NCBI RefSeq assembly: GCF_001468265.1
Contig: NZ_LNRZ01000001.1
Span: 558,001 to 622,000, forward strand
From: Sphingopyxis sp. H050
GTDB taxonomy: Bacteria > Pseudomonadota > Alphaproteobacteria > Sphingomonadales > Sphingomonadaceae
Length of the DNA stretch: 64,000 nucleotides
Direction of reading: 5' to 3'
How positions within the stretch are numbered: position 1 is the stretch's first letter; each line of letters opens with the position of its first letter. Shown piece by piece: positions 18,053 through 27,112 of the stretch. A program made the position numbers and the translations under genes. The notes beneath the pieces are model-generated. The model saw only the letters and a list, made by a program, of their open reading frames with translations. It made no database searches and was not told the DNA's origin.

Positions 18053-20188
18053 ATGGCCAAGACGCAACCGAAAATCACCCTCAACCAGTCTCGCGACATT
18101 CCCTTCGACAGGTTGCTCCTGTCCCAATCCAACGTGCGGAAAATCCTCGCCGGGGAAACTATTGCTGAACTCGCAGCCGATATCGAGAGGCGAGGCCTGC
18201 TGACCAGCCTCAATGTCCGGCCGGTCTTGAATGACGACGGCCAGGAAACCGGGGATTATGAGGTTCCGGCCGGAGGCCGGCGATATCGCGCTCTTGAGCT
18301 GCTGGTGAAGCAGAAGCGGCTCGCCAGGGATGCTCCCGTTCCGTGCATCGTCAAGCCGGCCGATTGCGGCATCCTTGCCGAAGACGACAGCCTCGCCGAA
18401 AATGCCCGGCGCGAATCCCTTCATCCGCTCGACCAGTTCCGCGCCATGCAGGCGATGGCCGAGAAGGGCGACGATGTCGAAAAAATCGCCGCGCATCACT
18501 TCGTTACGCCGGCGGTCGTCCGCCAACGCCTGAAGCTCGCGGGCGTGTCGCCTGCGCTGCTCAAGGTCTATGCCGAGGACGGCCTCTCGCTCGAACAGAT
18601 CATGGCCTTCACGATCTCGGACGATTTCGAGCGCCAGGAAGCCGTGTTCGAGCTGCTGAAGACCAGCTTCAGTTCGGCGCCTGCCTTCATTCGCCAGAAG
18701 CTGACCGAAAATAGCGTGCGTGTCGTCGACAAACGCGTCCGCTTCGTCGGGCTCGAGGCCTATGTCGATGCGGGCGGCAGCGTCGTGCGCGACCTCTTCG
18801 AGGCCGACGCCGGCGGCTGGCTGACCGATCCCCCGCTGCTCGACAAGCTTGTCGGCGCGAAACTCGAATCCGAAGCCGAACGCATTGGCGGCGAGGGCTG
18901 GAAATGGGTCGATGCCGGCCTTGATGCGCCATGGAACGCGAGCCGCGGAATGCGCGCGATCTACGGCGAAGAAGTGCCGATGACCGACGAGGAGCAGAAG
19001 ACGCTCGCCGATCTCGAGACCGAAGGCGAGGCGCTCAGCAACGAATGGTGCGACGCCGATGAAGTCCCCGAAGAGGTCCATGCGCGCCTCGAGGAGATCG
19101 ACGCTACGATCAGCGCGATCACCGAGCGGCCGCAGATCTTCGATCCCGCCGAGATCGCGATTGCCGGCGCATTCCTGTCGATCGAGGCCAATGGATCGCT
19201 CCGGATCGAGCGTGGCTTCGTGAAAGCAGAGGACGAACCAGTCGATCCCGAAGTCGAAGGCGGTGAGGGCGAAGCGGGCGCCAGTGCCGGCGGCCAGCAT
19301 GGCGGCTCGGCTTCCACCGATGCCGCGGCGCCCGCAGTGACCGGCGAGGCGGCCGGCGAGGAGGAGATCGAGACGCTCAAGCCTCTGTCCGAGCGGCTCG
19401 TCTCCGACCTGACGGCGTGGCGAACGCTCGCGCTGCAGGATGCTTTCGCCAAGGATCCGGCGACGGCCTTCGTCTCGGTGCTCCACGCCTTCGTCCTGTC
19501 CTGCTTCTTCGGGTACAGCAGCGAGGGCTGCGTGCAGGTCCGCGTGAACCCGGTCAGCTTCTCGAACGAGCCTCCGGGCCTTCGCGACAGCGCGCCCGGG
19601 CAGGCGATCGCCGAGCGGCGGGAGGAATGGCGCACCCGGATGCCGAAGAGCGACAAGGACATCTGGGACTGGGTGCTCGCGCTCGGCAGCGATGACCAAT
19701 GGGCCTTGTTCGCGCATTGCGTGTCGGTCGGCGTCAATGCCCAGCGCGAGGCGGTCAAATATGACAACGGCCGCATCTCTCCCCACGGCGTCGAGCGGCG
19801 TGTCGCGCACAGCCATGTCATCGCGCGCGCGGTCGGCCTCGATGTCGTTGCCGCCGGCTGGAAGGCGAAAGCGGACGCCTATCTCGCGGCCGTGCCCAAG
19901 TCGCGCATCCTCGCCGACGTCACCGAGGCGCGGGGCGAGAATTTCGCGCAGATGATCGACCATCTGAAGAAGGCCGACATGGCCCGCGAGGCCGAACGAC
20001 TGCTCGAGGATACCGACTGGCTCCCCGAACCGCTGCGCACGCCCGAGCTCGAACCGGTGGCGCCGCCCGCAGCCGCGAACGACGATGGTGCCGGCGAACT
20101 GCCGCCCGGCCTCGCCGAAAGCTTTGACGAGAACATCGAGGGCGATGCCACGGACGACGACGATGCGGAAGCGGTCGCGGCCGAATGA
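18053..20188 (+). CDS. ParB/RepB-family protein of a conjugative element
   Basis: A 711-residue protein with a ParB-like nuclease domain at the N-terminus: NVRKILAGETIAELAADI, then VPAGGRRYRALELL (the GGRR loop) and LAENARRESLHPLDQFRAMQ. A KorB-type helix-turn-helix region follows, VTPAVVRQRLKLAGVSPALLK. The C-terminal half is long, with an acidic linker near residues 395-440, and is unlike chromosomal ParB, which is about 300 residues. Proteins of this design occur on plasmids and integrative conjugative elements. ATG 18053 is preceded by CGGAGATGG. It begins a run of eight same-strand genes. A role in partition or regulation of the element is inferred from the family only. Confidence 0.82.
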   Translation: MAKTQPKITLNQSRDIPFDRLLLSQSNVRKILAGETIAELAADIERRGLLTSLNVRPVLNDDGQETGDYEVPAGGRRYRALELLVKQKRLARDAPVPCIVKPADCGILAEDDSLAENARRESLHPLDQFRAMQAMAEKGDDVEKIAAHHFVTPAVVRQRLKLAGVSPALLKVYAEDGLSLEQIMAFTISDDFERQEAVFELLKTSFSSAPAFIRQKLTENSVRVVDKRVRFVGLEAYVDAGGSVVRDLFEADAGGWLTDPPLLDKLVGAKLESEAERIGGEGWKWVDAGLDAPWNASRGMRAIYGEEVPMTDEEQKTLADLETEGEALSNEWCDADEVPEEVHARLEEIDATISAITERPQIFDPAEIAIAGAFLSIEANGSLRIERGFVKAEDEPVDPEVEGGEGEAGASAGGQHGGSASTDAAAPAVTGEAAGEEEIETLKPLSERLVSDLTAWRTLALQDAFAKDPATAFVSVLHAFVLSCFFGYSSEGCVQVRVNPVSFSNEPPGLRDSAPGQAIAERREEWRTRMPKSDKDIWDWVLALGSDDQWALFAHCVSVGVNAQREAVKYDNGRISPHGVERRVAHSHVIARAVGLDVVAAGWKAKADAYLAAVPKSRILADVTEARGENFAQMIDHLKKADMAREAERLLEDTDWLPEPLRTPELEPVAPPAAANDDGAGELPPGLAESFDENIEGDATDDDDAEAVAAE

Positions 20189-20226
20189 TCCGGCTGCGGC
20201 GCTGAGCCGCAATCCATCCTGACTAC

Positions 20227-20254
20227 GAAAGCCCGGATATCGCGCCGGGCTTTC
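20227..20254 (+). terminator. Hairpin after the ParB-like gene
   Basis: GAAAGCCCGG (20227-20236) pairs perfectly with CCGGGCTTTC (20245-20254), followed by GCCTTTT. It has the same design as the hairpin at 21351-21376; both probably terminate or process the element's transcript. Confidence 0.65.
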
Positions 20255-20334
20255 GCCTTTTCGGAGAAATGAAATGGCCAATTCAATCCATGCCGCCGAG
20301 GCCGGTGGCGCTACCGCTATCGCAGGAGGTCATC

Positions 20335-20829
20335 ATGGCTGACTGCGTCTCCATCTCGATCACGATCGGCGGGCGCGTTGGCGCCGAGGCTTTTGGCGCG
20401 CTCGTCGAGATCATCAACAGCGAACGCCTCTCGATCGAATGGGAAGGTCCCACCTTCCACGCCGGTCATCGTATCGTCGGCGAATCGCTGTCGCTCTACG
20501 CCCACAATGTGCCGTGGGGCAGGGCGGAGTCGCTTGAAGCCTTCTGTGTCGAGCAAGGCCTGCCGTTCGTTCGCTGGTCGGGCGGCTATCCCGGCGAGTG
20601 GAGCGCGGAACGCGTCATCTTCCGCGGCTCGGGGGAAGCCGACTCCTACATGTGCGACGAGAATGATCGCATCATGATCGACCAGCATGTCGTGAAGGAA
20701 CGCGGTTCGATCGAGGCGATCCTTACCTACTTCGAGGAAGCGGACTTCGAAATCCCGCCGCTGGTCGTCGACGGTGACCCGGAGCCGGCGCTCCCGCACA
20801 AAGGTGGGGAGGACGCTGATCGTGGCTGA
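20335..20829 (+). CDS. Unrecognised mobile-element protein (164 aa)
   Basis: I do not recognise this protein. It is acidic, about 164 residues, has no signal peptide or membrane segment and begins MADCVSISITIGGRVGAEAFG. I chose ATG 20335 because AGGAGGTCATC lies directly upstream; the frame is open further upstream to 20269. Its end overlaps the next gene by 8 bases. The position between the ParB-like and DUF7007/SNO genes ties it to the conjugative-element module. Confidence 0.65.
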   Translation: MADCVSISITIGGRVGAEAFGALVEIINSERLSIEWEGPTFHAGHRIVGESLSLYAHNVPWGRAESLEAFCVEQGLPFVRWSGGYPGEWSAERVIFRGSGEADSYMCDENDRIMIDQHVVKERGSIEAILTYFEEADFEIPPLVVDGDPEPALPHKGGEDADRG

Positions 20830-21325
20830 CTATTATTCCCAGATGGTCGTGCGCCCCGACATTCCGAAGACGGCGATGAGCGAGCTGGAATTCAGGGTGC
20901 TGTCGTCGGTGTTTCGACATGAGGTCATCGGCGAGGATGTCTATTTCTATGCGCCGTTCGGACCGAACGACAGCGTCGCGATGGATGTCCCCGAGGTGAT
21001 CACGATGCTCGCCGCCGACGATGGCGTAGCAAGCTCGCTCGCGGAGTGTCTCCGCGACGAGCTTGCAGGGCTTGATCCCGACACGAACGAGCTCGACTTC
21101 GACCTGTCGGTCATCGGTTTCGAAGGCATCTTCCAGGACGTCGTGAAACGTTCGGCTCTCGATTACATCGAGGTGGAATCTGCCTGGTCCTGTTCGAAGA
21201 TGCTGTCCGATGGCTTCGGCGGCTCGGCGACCCTGATCACGGCTGGCGACATCGAACATGTGTCGACATCCGATTTCCTCGAACAGGCGATCGCCAAGCT
21301 GCCGATTGGAGCACCGCCCGGCTGA
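20822..21325 (+). CDS. Unrecognised mobile-element protein (167 aa), GTG start
   Basis: An acidic 167-residue protein of unknown function, coupled to the previous gene by an 8-base overlap. GTG 20822 follows GGGGAGGACGCTGATC at good spacing; an ATG upstream at 20774 lies deep in the preceding gene. Segments such as DELAGLDPDTNELDFDLSVIGFEGIFQDVV suggest a globular soluble protein. A terminator-like hairpin follows at 21351-21376. Confidence 0.62.
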   Translation: MADYYSQMVVRPDIPKTAMSELEFRVLSSVFRHEVIGEDVYFYAPFGPNDSVAMDVPEVITMLAADDGVASSLAECLRDELAGLDPDTNELDFDLSVIGFEGIFQDVVKRSALDYIEVESAWSCSKMLSDGFGGSATLITAGDIEHVSTSDFLEQAIAKLPIGAPPG

Positions 21326-21350
21326 AACCGCGAACCGAATTTCCTTCTTC

Positions 21351-21376
21351 GAAGCCCGGCCATCGCGCCGGGCTTC
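21351..21376 (+). terminator. Hairpin, second copy of the module's intergenic stem type
   Basis: GAAGCCCGGC (21351-21360) pairs perfectly with GCCGGGCTTC (21367-21376) across CATCGC, then TTCATTTT follows. It closely resembles the hairpin at 20227-20254, down to the ATCGCG loop motif. Confidence 0.68.
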
Positions 21377-21394
21377 TTCATTTTCAGGAGACTT

Positions 21395-21874
21395 ATGATG
21401 ACACCGCTTGAACTTTATCTGTCCGCGCCGCTCGGCAGCAAGATCCGCTTCTCGAACGGCCAGCCGCGCCCGCCCGAACGATTCACGCGCAAGGTGAAGA
21501 CGTGGGAGAATGACAATGGCACCGGGACGCTGATCGGATGCCAGCCCGGCTGCGATCGGCCCGGCTTTTCGTCGCCGGCGACCTTTGGCCTCCACCTCGC
21601 GACCTATTCGAACGGCGGGGTCCCGATCCTCGTCGTGCGCCGCATCTATTCGGTGGTCGGTAACCTCGACTTCGAGATTCTCGACCGGCCTGTCGCCGGT
21701 TCTGCACGCGTGCTCACCGGACGGGCGGACAATTGCGAACTGCGTCATCTCGCGGCCAATGACGAAGCGGCGCGGGCCTGGCTGGCCGAGCATCATTATC
21801 ACGACGCGCGGATCGAGCTGGTGAGCGATCCCGACCCGGTCGACCGCCCACTCATCCGGGAGGAAGCGGCATGA
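21395..21874 (+). CDS. Unrecognised mobile-element protein (159 aa)
   Basis: A soluble 159-residue protein I cannot assign. Two adjacent ATGs at 21395 and 21398 follow CAGGAGACTT; either may be used. The end overlaps the DUF7007-like gene by ATGA. A cluster GCQPGCDRPGFSSPATFG with two Cys and a His-rich EHHYHDAR segment are visible but not enough for a metal-binding claim. Confidence 0.62.
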   Translation: MMTPLELYLSAPLGSKIRFSNGQPRPPERFTRKVKTWENDNGTGTLIGCQPGCDRPGFSSPATFGLHLATYSNGGVPILVVRRIYSVVGNLDFEILDRPVAGSARVLTGRADNCELRHLAANDEAARAWLAEHHYHDARIELVSDPDPVDRPLIREEAA

Positions 21875-22671
21875 CGGAGATACAGGCCGAATATGGCACC
21901 ACGTCCGACGGGCACATGGCGGCGCGCATCGATTATCTCGGGTTGATCGCGCTCCCGGAGGGCGACGGATATCGCGTCTCGACCGCTGGCTCCTCTTCGC
22001 GCCCGATCGCGTCATGGTCCGCGAAGGATGCCTTCGGGCGCGATGGCATCGTCCCGGACGAAGCGGGCTTCCGATCGCATGTCGAGGCGTGGCTGCTCCA
22101 CTTCCGGCAACGCGCCGCTTTCGGCCGCGAGCGGATTTCCGGGAGCGTGCATACGCCCTGGGGGCCATCGCAGGTAGCCACACGCTACGCCGAGGGGATC
22201 ATTTGCTACGACACGGCGAGCCACGGCGGCTTCCACCTCGATGAGATCCGCAACGCGCTGCTGCACCCGGCGCTGCGGTGGGACGACGGCTGGTATGAGG
22301 AGGATTGCGACTGGGCGCGCGTCGCCGCGGGCTATCCCGATCTCTTCACCGATCGGGAGCGCGAGGCGGCCGAGCGAACGCTTCGCGACTATGAACCGGA
22401 TATCTGGGAGGCGCTCTACGGCCGCAGGCTCGAGCGCTCGGAGTCCCGGACGCGCGATCGCGAGGCCTTCCAGCGCGATCACGCAGGCGACTGGGTCGTG
22501 ATCGCTGCGAGCCAGGCCGAAGCGCACCCCGGCAAGATAATCGCGACCGCCTCGATTGGCGGCTTGCGCGGCGCGGTGGCGACCCGCGATTTCGTCGTGC
22601 CGGACGGGGAATATGTCGTCGGCCGGCATGGCTTCGTGATCGATCCGGAGCGCCATCGCTCCATGGGATGA
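21871..22671 (+). CDS. DUF7007-like mobile-element protein
   Basis: A 266-residue protein whose middle part (HTPWGPSQVATRYAEGI, then ASHGGFHLDEIRNALLHPALR and GWYEEDCDWARVAAGYPDLF) resembles what I recall as the DUF7007 family, found on plasmids and integrative elements next to ParB and strawberry-notch genes. The biochemical role is unknown. The start overlaps the previous stop (ATGA). The family name is from memory and was not searched. Confidence 0.65.
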   Translation: MTEIQAEYGTTSDGHMAARIDYLGLIALPEGDGYRVSTAGSSSRPIASWSAKDAFGRDGIVPDEAGFRSHVEAWLLHFRQRAAFGRERISGSVHTPWGPSQVATRYAEGIICYDTASHGGFHLDEIRNALLHPALRWDDGWYEEDCDWARVAAGYPDLFTDREREAAERTLRDYEPDIWEALYGRRLERSESRTRDREAFQRDHAGDWVVIAASQAEAHPGKIIATASIGGLRGAVATRDFVVPDGEYVVGRHGFVIDPERHRSMG

Positions 22672-22766
22672 GAGGAAGTGTCCCGGGGCCGGAAAGGGAG
22701 CCGCCGGGTCCGAGAGAGAGCGTCCGGCGGACTATCATCCGTCCCGCTCTCCCGAGGAATACGCTC

Positions 22767-25700
22767 ATGCCAAAATCTTCTGCCTGCGCGACGCTCGGCG
22801 CCGCGCCTTTCTCCGTCCCGTCCGACGCCTCCCGCCTCTTGGCGGCCGCCGAGGCTATTTTCCCGCTCCTCGAAGCGGGCACCCCGTTTGACACCGGACA
22901 GGTGCGTGCGGCGATGACCGCAGCCTTCGGTGCGAGCGATGCCGAAGGCGGCTGGGACTGGAAGACCGCCTATGATGCCTGCGAGGCGGCGCAGGTTCTG
23001 CTGCTTCGCTCTTATGGTCGCGCCCTGATGACGCGGGCGGGTTCGGCGGCGAGGCGCCTGATGCTGTGGGAGCAGATCGCGCGCCGCATTCCGACGCAGA
23101 CGCGGCGCTCGGAAGCCGGGCAGGCCTATCAGCAGTTCTCGACGCCGTTGCCGCTCGCCTATGTCGCCGCTGTGGCGGCTTCGATCGGTCCAGCCGACCT
23201 CGTGCTCGAGCCGTCCGCCGGCACCGGCATGCTCGCGATCCATGCCGAACTCGCCGGCGCGCGCCTGGCCCTCAACGAGCTTGAGCCCGCGCGCGCGGAC
23301 ATCCTCGGACATCTCTTCCCCTCGTCGCATGTTTCGCGCCACGACGCGGCATCGATCGACGATCGCCTCGACGGCGCCGTCGTTCCCGATGTCGTCCTGA
23401 TGAACCCGCCATTTTCTGCGGTCGCGAATGTCGATCGCGCGATGAAGGATGCCGCCATCCGTCACATCCGCTCGGCGCTCGCGCGGCTGCGGCCGGGCGG
23501 GCGGCTCGTGGCCATCGTCGGCGCCAATTGTTCGCCCGAGGCACCGGCGTGGCGGGAGGCCTTCACCGGCCTGCAGCGGGAGGCGCGCCTCATCTTTTCC
23601 GCTGCCATCGCCGGCAAACTCTATGCGAAGCATGGCACGACCACGCCGACGCGTCTGCTCGTGTTCGACAAAATCGCAGCCATCAACCCTTCGGTCCTGC
23701 CGGCAAGCCGCGGCGAGGCTGCCGATCTTGAAACCTTGCTCGGCTGGGTCATCGCCGATGTCCCGCCGCGATCCACGCCGCCGACCCCGCCGGGCGCGAT
23801 CGCAGCGCTTCCGCTCGCCGCGCCGGCACGGACGCGGGTCGTCGCCAACGAGCGACACGTCCGTGTTGGCGTGGCCGAAGATGCTCCCGAACTCGACTAT
23901 CATTGCCGCGACTGGTCGGCGGCTGACGGCGCGCTCGGCGACGGCATCTACGAGCCCTATGTCCTGCAATCGGTGGGTATCCCGCATGCTAAGCCGCATC
24001 CGACCGCACTCGTGCAATCGGCGGCGATGGCCTCGGTCGCGCCGCCCAAGCCCGGCTATCGTCCGCATCTGCCGACAAGCCTCATTGCCGACGCCATCCT
24101 CTCGGACGCGCAGATCGAGTCGATCATCTATGCCGGCGAAGCGCACAGCGGCCACATCACCGGAAGTTGGGCTGTCGACGAGACCTGGGACGTCGTCACC
24201 GCGGCGAGCGACGACAATGAGGAAGCCGTTCAGTTCCGGCGTGGCTGGTTTCTTGGCGACGGAACCGGGGCCGGCAAGGGGCGCCAGGTCGCCGGGATCA
24301 TTCTCGACAATTGGCTGAAGGGCCGGCGTCGCGCCGTGTGGCTGTCGGTGTCGGATCGGCTGCTCGAGGATGCGCAGCGCGACTGGACCGCCCTCGGCCG
24401 CGAGCGTCTGCTCGTCACGCCGCTCTCGCGCTACCGGCAGGGCACGCCGATCAAACTCGCGGAGGGCATAATCTTCACAACCTATGCGACGCTTCGCAGC
24501 CAGGCGCGCGACACCAAGGCGAGCCGGGTCGAACAGATCGTCGAATGGCTCGGGCGCGATTTCGACGGTGTGATCATCTTCGACGAGGCGCATGCGATGG
24601 CGAACGCCGCCGGCGGCAAGGGGACGCGTGGTGAGGCCAAACCGTCGCAGCAGGGGCGGGCCGGGCTTCGCCTGCAGCATGCACTGCCCGATGCCCGGAT
24701 CGTCTATGTCTCGGCCACGGGCGCGACGACGGTCCAGAACCTCGCCTATGCGCAGCGCCTTGGTCTTTGGGGCGGCGGGGATTTCCCTTTCGCGACGCGC
24801 GGCGAGTTCGTCGCGGCGATCGAAGAGGGCGGGGTCGCAGCGATGGAGGTGCTCGCGCGCGACCTCAAGGCGCTCGGCCTTTACGCAGCTCGCTCGCTGT
24901 CGTTCGACGGGGTCGAGTATGAGCTGCTCGAACATGCACTGACCGACGAGCAACGCCGCATTTACGATAGCTATGCCGGCGCCTTTCAGGTCATCCACAA
25001 CAATTTGGGCGCCGCGATGGAAGCGGCCGGGGTCACCAGTTCGCTCCATGGCACGCTCAATCCGCAGGCCAAGTCAGCGGCCCGCTCGGCCTTCGAGAGC
25101 ACGAAGCAGCGCTTCTTCAATCACCTCATCACCGCGATGCAGACGCCGAGCACGATCGCAAGCATTGCGCGCGATCTTGAGGACGGGCATGCGGCTGTTG
25201 TGCAGATCGTCTCGACCGGCGAGGCGCTTCAGGATCGGCGGCTCGCCGAGATCCCGACCGAGGAATGGGACGATGTGTCGGTCGACATCACGCCGCGCGA
25301 ATATGTGCTCGACTATCTGCAGCACAGCTTCCCGGTCCAGCTCTACGAGCCGTGCGAAGACAGCGAGGGCAATCTATCGTCGCGACCCGTGTTCGACGGC
25401 AATGGCAATCCGGTCCAGAACCGCGAAGCGGCCCGCTATCGCGATGCCATGATCGAGAAGCTCGCAGCGTTGCCGCCGGTGCCGGGGGCGCTCGACCAGA
25501 TCGTCCAGCATTTCGGAACCGACGCGGTTGCCGAGGTCACGGGCCGGTCGCGGCGGATCGTCCCGAGGACGGGCAGCGACGGCATCGTGCGTTTCGCGGT
25601 CCAGAATCGTTCCGGGAGTGCCAATCTCGGCGAGACCCATGCTTTCATGGACGATGCCAAGCGCATCCTCGTCTTTTCCGAAGCGGGCGGCACGGGGCGT

Positions 25701-27101
25701 TCCTATCATGCCGATCTCGGCGTGAAGAATCAGCGCCGGCGGATCCACTATCTGCTCGAAGCGGGCTGGAAGGCGGACACCGCGATCCAGGGCTTCGGCC
25801 GAACCAACCGCACCAACCAGAAGCAGCAGCCGCTGTTCCGACCCGTATCCACCGACGTGAAGGCGCAGAAGCGTTTCATCTCGACGATCGCGCGGCGTCT
25901 CGACACCCTCGGCGCGATCACCCGCGGTCAGCGGCAGACGGGCGGGCAGAATATGTTCCGGCCCGAGGACAATCTCGAAAGCGCCTATGCACGCGATGCG
26001 CTTCGCCGCCTCTACCAGCTGCTCGTCGACGGCAAGGTCGAGGGGTGCTCGCTGCTGACTTTCGAGGCGGCGACGGGCCTGTCGCTTCTCGACGAGGGCG
26101 GCGGGCTCAAGGAAGAGCTGCCGCAGATCACCACCTTCCTCAATCGCATGCTCGCGCTCACCATCGATCTCCAGAACATATTGTTCGAGGCTTTTGAGGG
26201 TCTGCTCGTTGCGCGTATCGAGGGGGCGATGGCCTCGGGCACTTACGAGGTCGGGCTCGAGACACTGCGCGCGATGAGCTTCATCGTCTCGTCGCGCCAG
26301 ACGATCTATACGCACCCGGGGACGGGCGCGGCGACCGAGCTTTTGACCGTCGAGAGCAAGGACCGGATCATTCCTTATGATCTCGACGAGGCGGTCGACC
26401 TGGCGGCAAGTGGCTTCGGCGAACTTGTCGTGAATGCCCGGTCGGGACGGGCGGCGCTGCGCCAGCGTGCCCGCAGCGTCATCGACGACGACGGCAATGT
26501 GCATCGCCGGGTCGGGCTGCAGCGACCGGTCGAGCGCACGCTCATGCATCTCGAGGACTATGAGGCGAGCCATTGGAAACCGGCTTCGGCTGTTGAATTC
26601 CGGTCGGTGTGGTCTGCGGAACTCGACGGGATCCCCGAGTATGAGACTTCGACGCTCTACATGGTGTCGGGTCTGCTGCTGCCGATCTGGAAGCGGCTCC
26701 CGAAGGAATCATCGCGCGTTTACCGGCTCCAGACCGACGACGGCGAGCGGCTTATCGGGCGCAAGGTATCGTCCGGCTGGGTGGCGTCGGTGGTGCGCGA
26801 CGGGCCGTGCGATCTGCCGAAGGCCGAGGCATGGCGGTTGCTCGGCGCGGGCGAGGTGGCTTTCCAGCTTACCGAAGGCCAGACGCTGCGGCGCGTCCGA
26901 TCGATGAACGACTGGCGCATCGAGCTCGGCGGGTTCAACGACCTCGGCGTCGAGCGGCTCAAAGCCATGGGCTTGATCTCCGAGATCGTTTCGTGGAAGC
27001 TCAAGCTCTACGTGCCGGCAGGGGCTGCTGGCGCCGACGTGTTCGACGCGCTCGTCGATCGGTTTCCGATCCAGCGGGTCATCGATCGCAAGGCCGCCTG
27101 A
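22767..27101 (+). CDS. Methyltransferase-like domain fused to strawberry-notch helicase (polyvalent protein)
   Basis: A 1444-residue cytoplasmic multidomain protein. Residues about 140-300 show a DNA-methyltransferase-like fold, with LVLEPSAGTGMLAIHAE for SAM binding and DVVLMNPPFSA for the adenine-type catalytic motif. From about residue 430 comes a strawberry-notch-type superfamily 2 ATPase: WFLGDGTGAGKGRQ (Walker A) and VIIFDEAHAM (Walker B/DEAH), then a C-terminal helicase domain with QGFGRTNRTNQKQQP. The domain pairing recalls the phage P1 antirestriction protein DarB and related polyvalent proteins that enter recipient cells with the DNA. ATG 22767 after CGAGGAATACG is preferred; an ATGA-overlap start at 22668 would add 33 residues without similarity. 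Antirestriction is inference. Confidence 0.85.
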   Translation: MPKSSACATLGAAPFSVPSDASRLLAAAEAIFPLLEAGTPFDTGQVRAAMTAAFGASDAEGGWDWKTAYDACEAAQVLLLRSYGRALMTRAGSAARRLMLWEQIARRIPTQTRRSEAGQAYQQFSTPLPLAYVAAVAASIGPADLVLEPSAGTGMLAIHAELAGARLALNELEPARADILGHLFPSSHVSRHDAASIDDRLDGAVVPDVVLMNPPFSAVANVDRAMKDAAIRHIRSALARLRPGGRLVAIVGANCSPEAPAWREAFTGLQREARLIFSAAIAGKLYAKHGTTTPTRLLVFDKIAAINPSVLPASRGEAADLETLLGWVIADVPPRSTPPTPPGAIAALPLAAPARTRVVANERHVRVGVAEDAPELDYHCRDWSAADGALGDGIYEPYVLQSVGIPHAKPHPTALVQSAAMASVAPPKPGYRPHLPTSLIADAILSDAQIESIIYAGEAHSGHITGSWAVDETWDVVTAASDDNEEAVQFRRGWFLGDGTGAGKGRQVAGIILDNWLKGRRRAVWLSVSDRLLEDAQRDWTALGRERLLVTPLSRYRQGTPIKLAEGIIFTTYATLRSQARDTKASRVEQIVEWLGRDFDGVIIFDEAHAMANAAGGKGTRGEAKPSQQGRAGLRLQHALPDARIVYVSATGATTVQNLAYAQRLGLWGGGDFPFATRGEFVAAIEEGGVAAMEVLARDLKALGLYAARSLSFDGVEYELLEHALTDEQRRIYDSYAGAFQVIHNNLGAAMEAAGVTSSLHGTLNPQAKSAARSAFESTKQRFFNHLITAMQTPSTIASIARDLEDGHAAVVQIVSTGEALQDRRLAEIPTEEWDDVSVDITPREYVLDYLQHSFPVQLYEPCEDSEGNLSSRPVFDGNGNPVQNREAARYRDAMIEKLAALPPVPGALDQIVQHFGTDAVAEVTGRSRRIVPRTGSDGIVRFAVQNRSGSANLGETHAFMDDAKRILVFSEAGGTGRSYHADLGVKNQRRRIHYLLEAGWKADTAIQGFGRTNRTNQKQQPLFRPVSTDVKAQKRFISTIARRLDTLGAITRGQRQTGGQNMFRPEDNLESAYARDALRRLYQLLVDGKVEGCSLLTFEAATGLSLLDEGGGLKEELPQITTFLNRMLALTIDLQNILFEAFEGLLVARIEGAMASGTYEVGLETLRAMSFIVSSRQTIYTHPGTGAATELLTVESKDRIIPYDLDEAVDLAASGFGELVVNARSGRAALRQRARSVIDDDGNVHRRVGLQRPVERTLMHLEDYEASHWKPASAVEFRSVWSAELDGIPEYETSTLYMVSGLLLPIWKRLPKESSRVYRLQTDDGERLIGRKVSSGWVASVVRDGPCDLPKAEAWRLLGAGEVAFQLTEGQTLRRVRSMNDWRIELGGFNDLGVERLKAMGLISEIVSWKLKLYVPAGAAGADVFDALVDRFPIQRVIDRKAA

Positions 27102-27112
27102 AGGAGCCCCGC

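Noticed and set aside
17537..20281. A 914-codon open frame antisense to the ParB-like gene
   Set aside because: It is a high-GC shadow; the plus strand encodes recognisable ParB motifs and this frame has none.
22479..25049. A long minus-strand open frame antisense to the methyltransferase/strawberry-notch gene
   Set aside because: Codon-position shadow; no recognisable domain or ribosome binding site.
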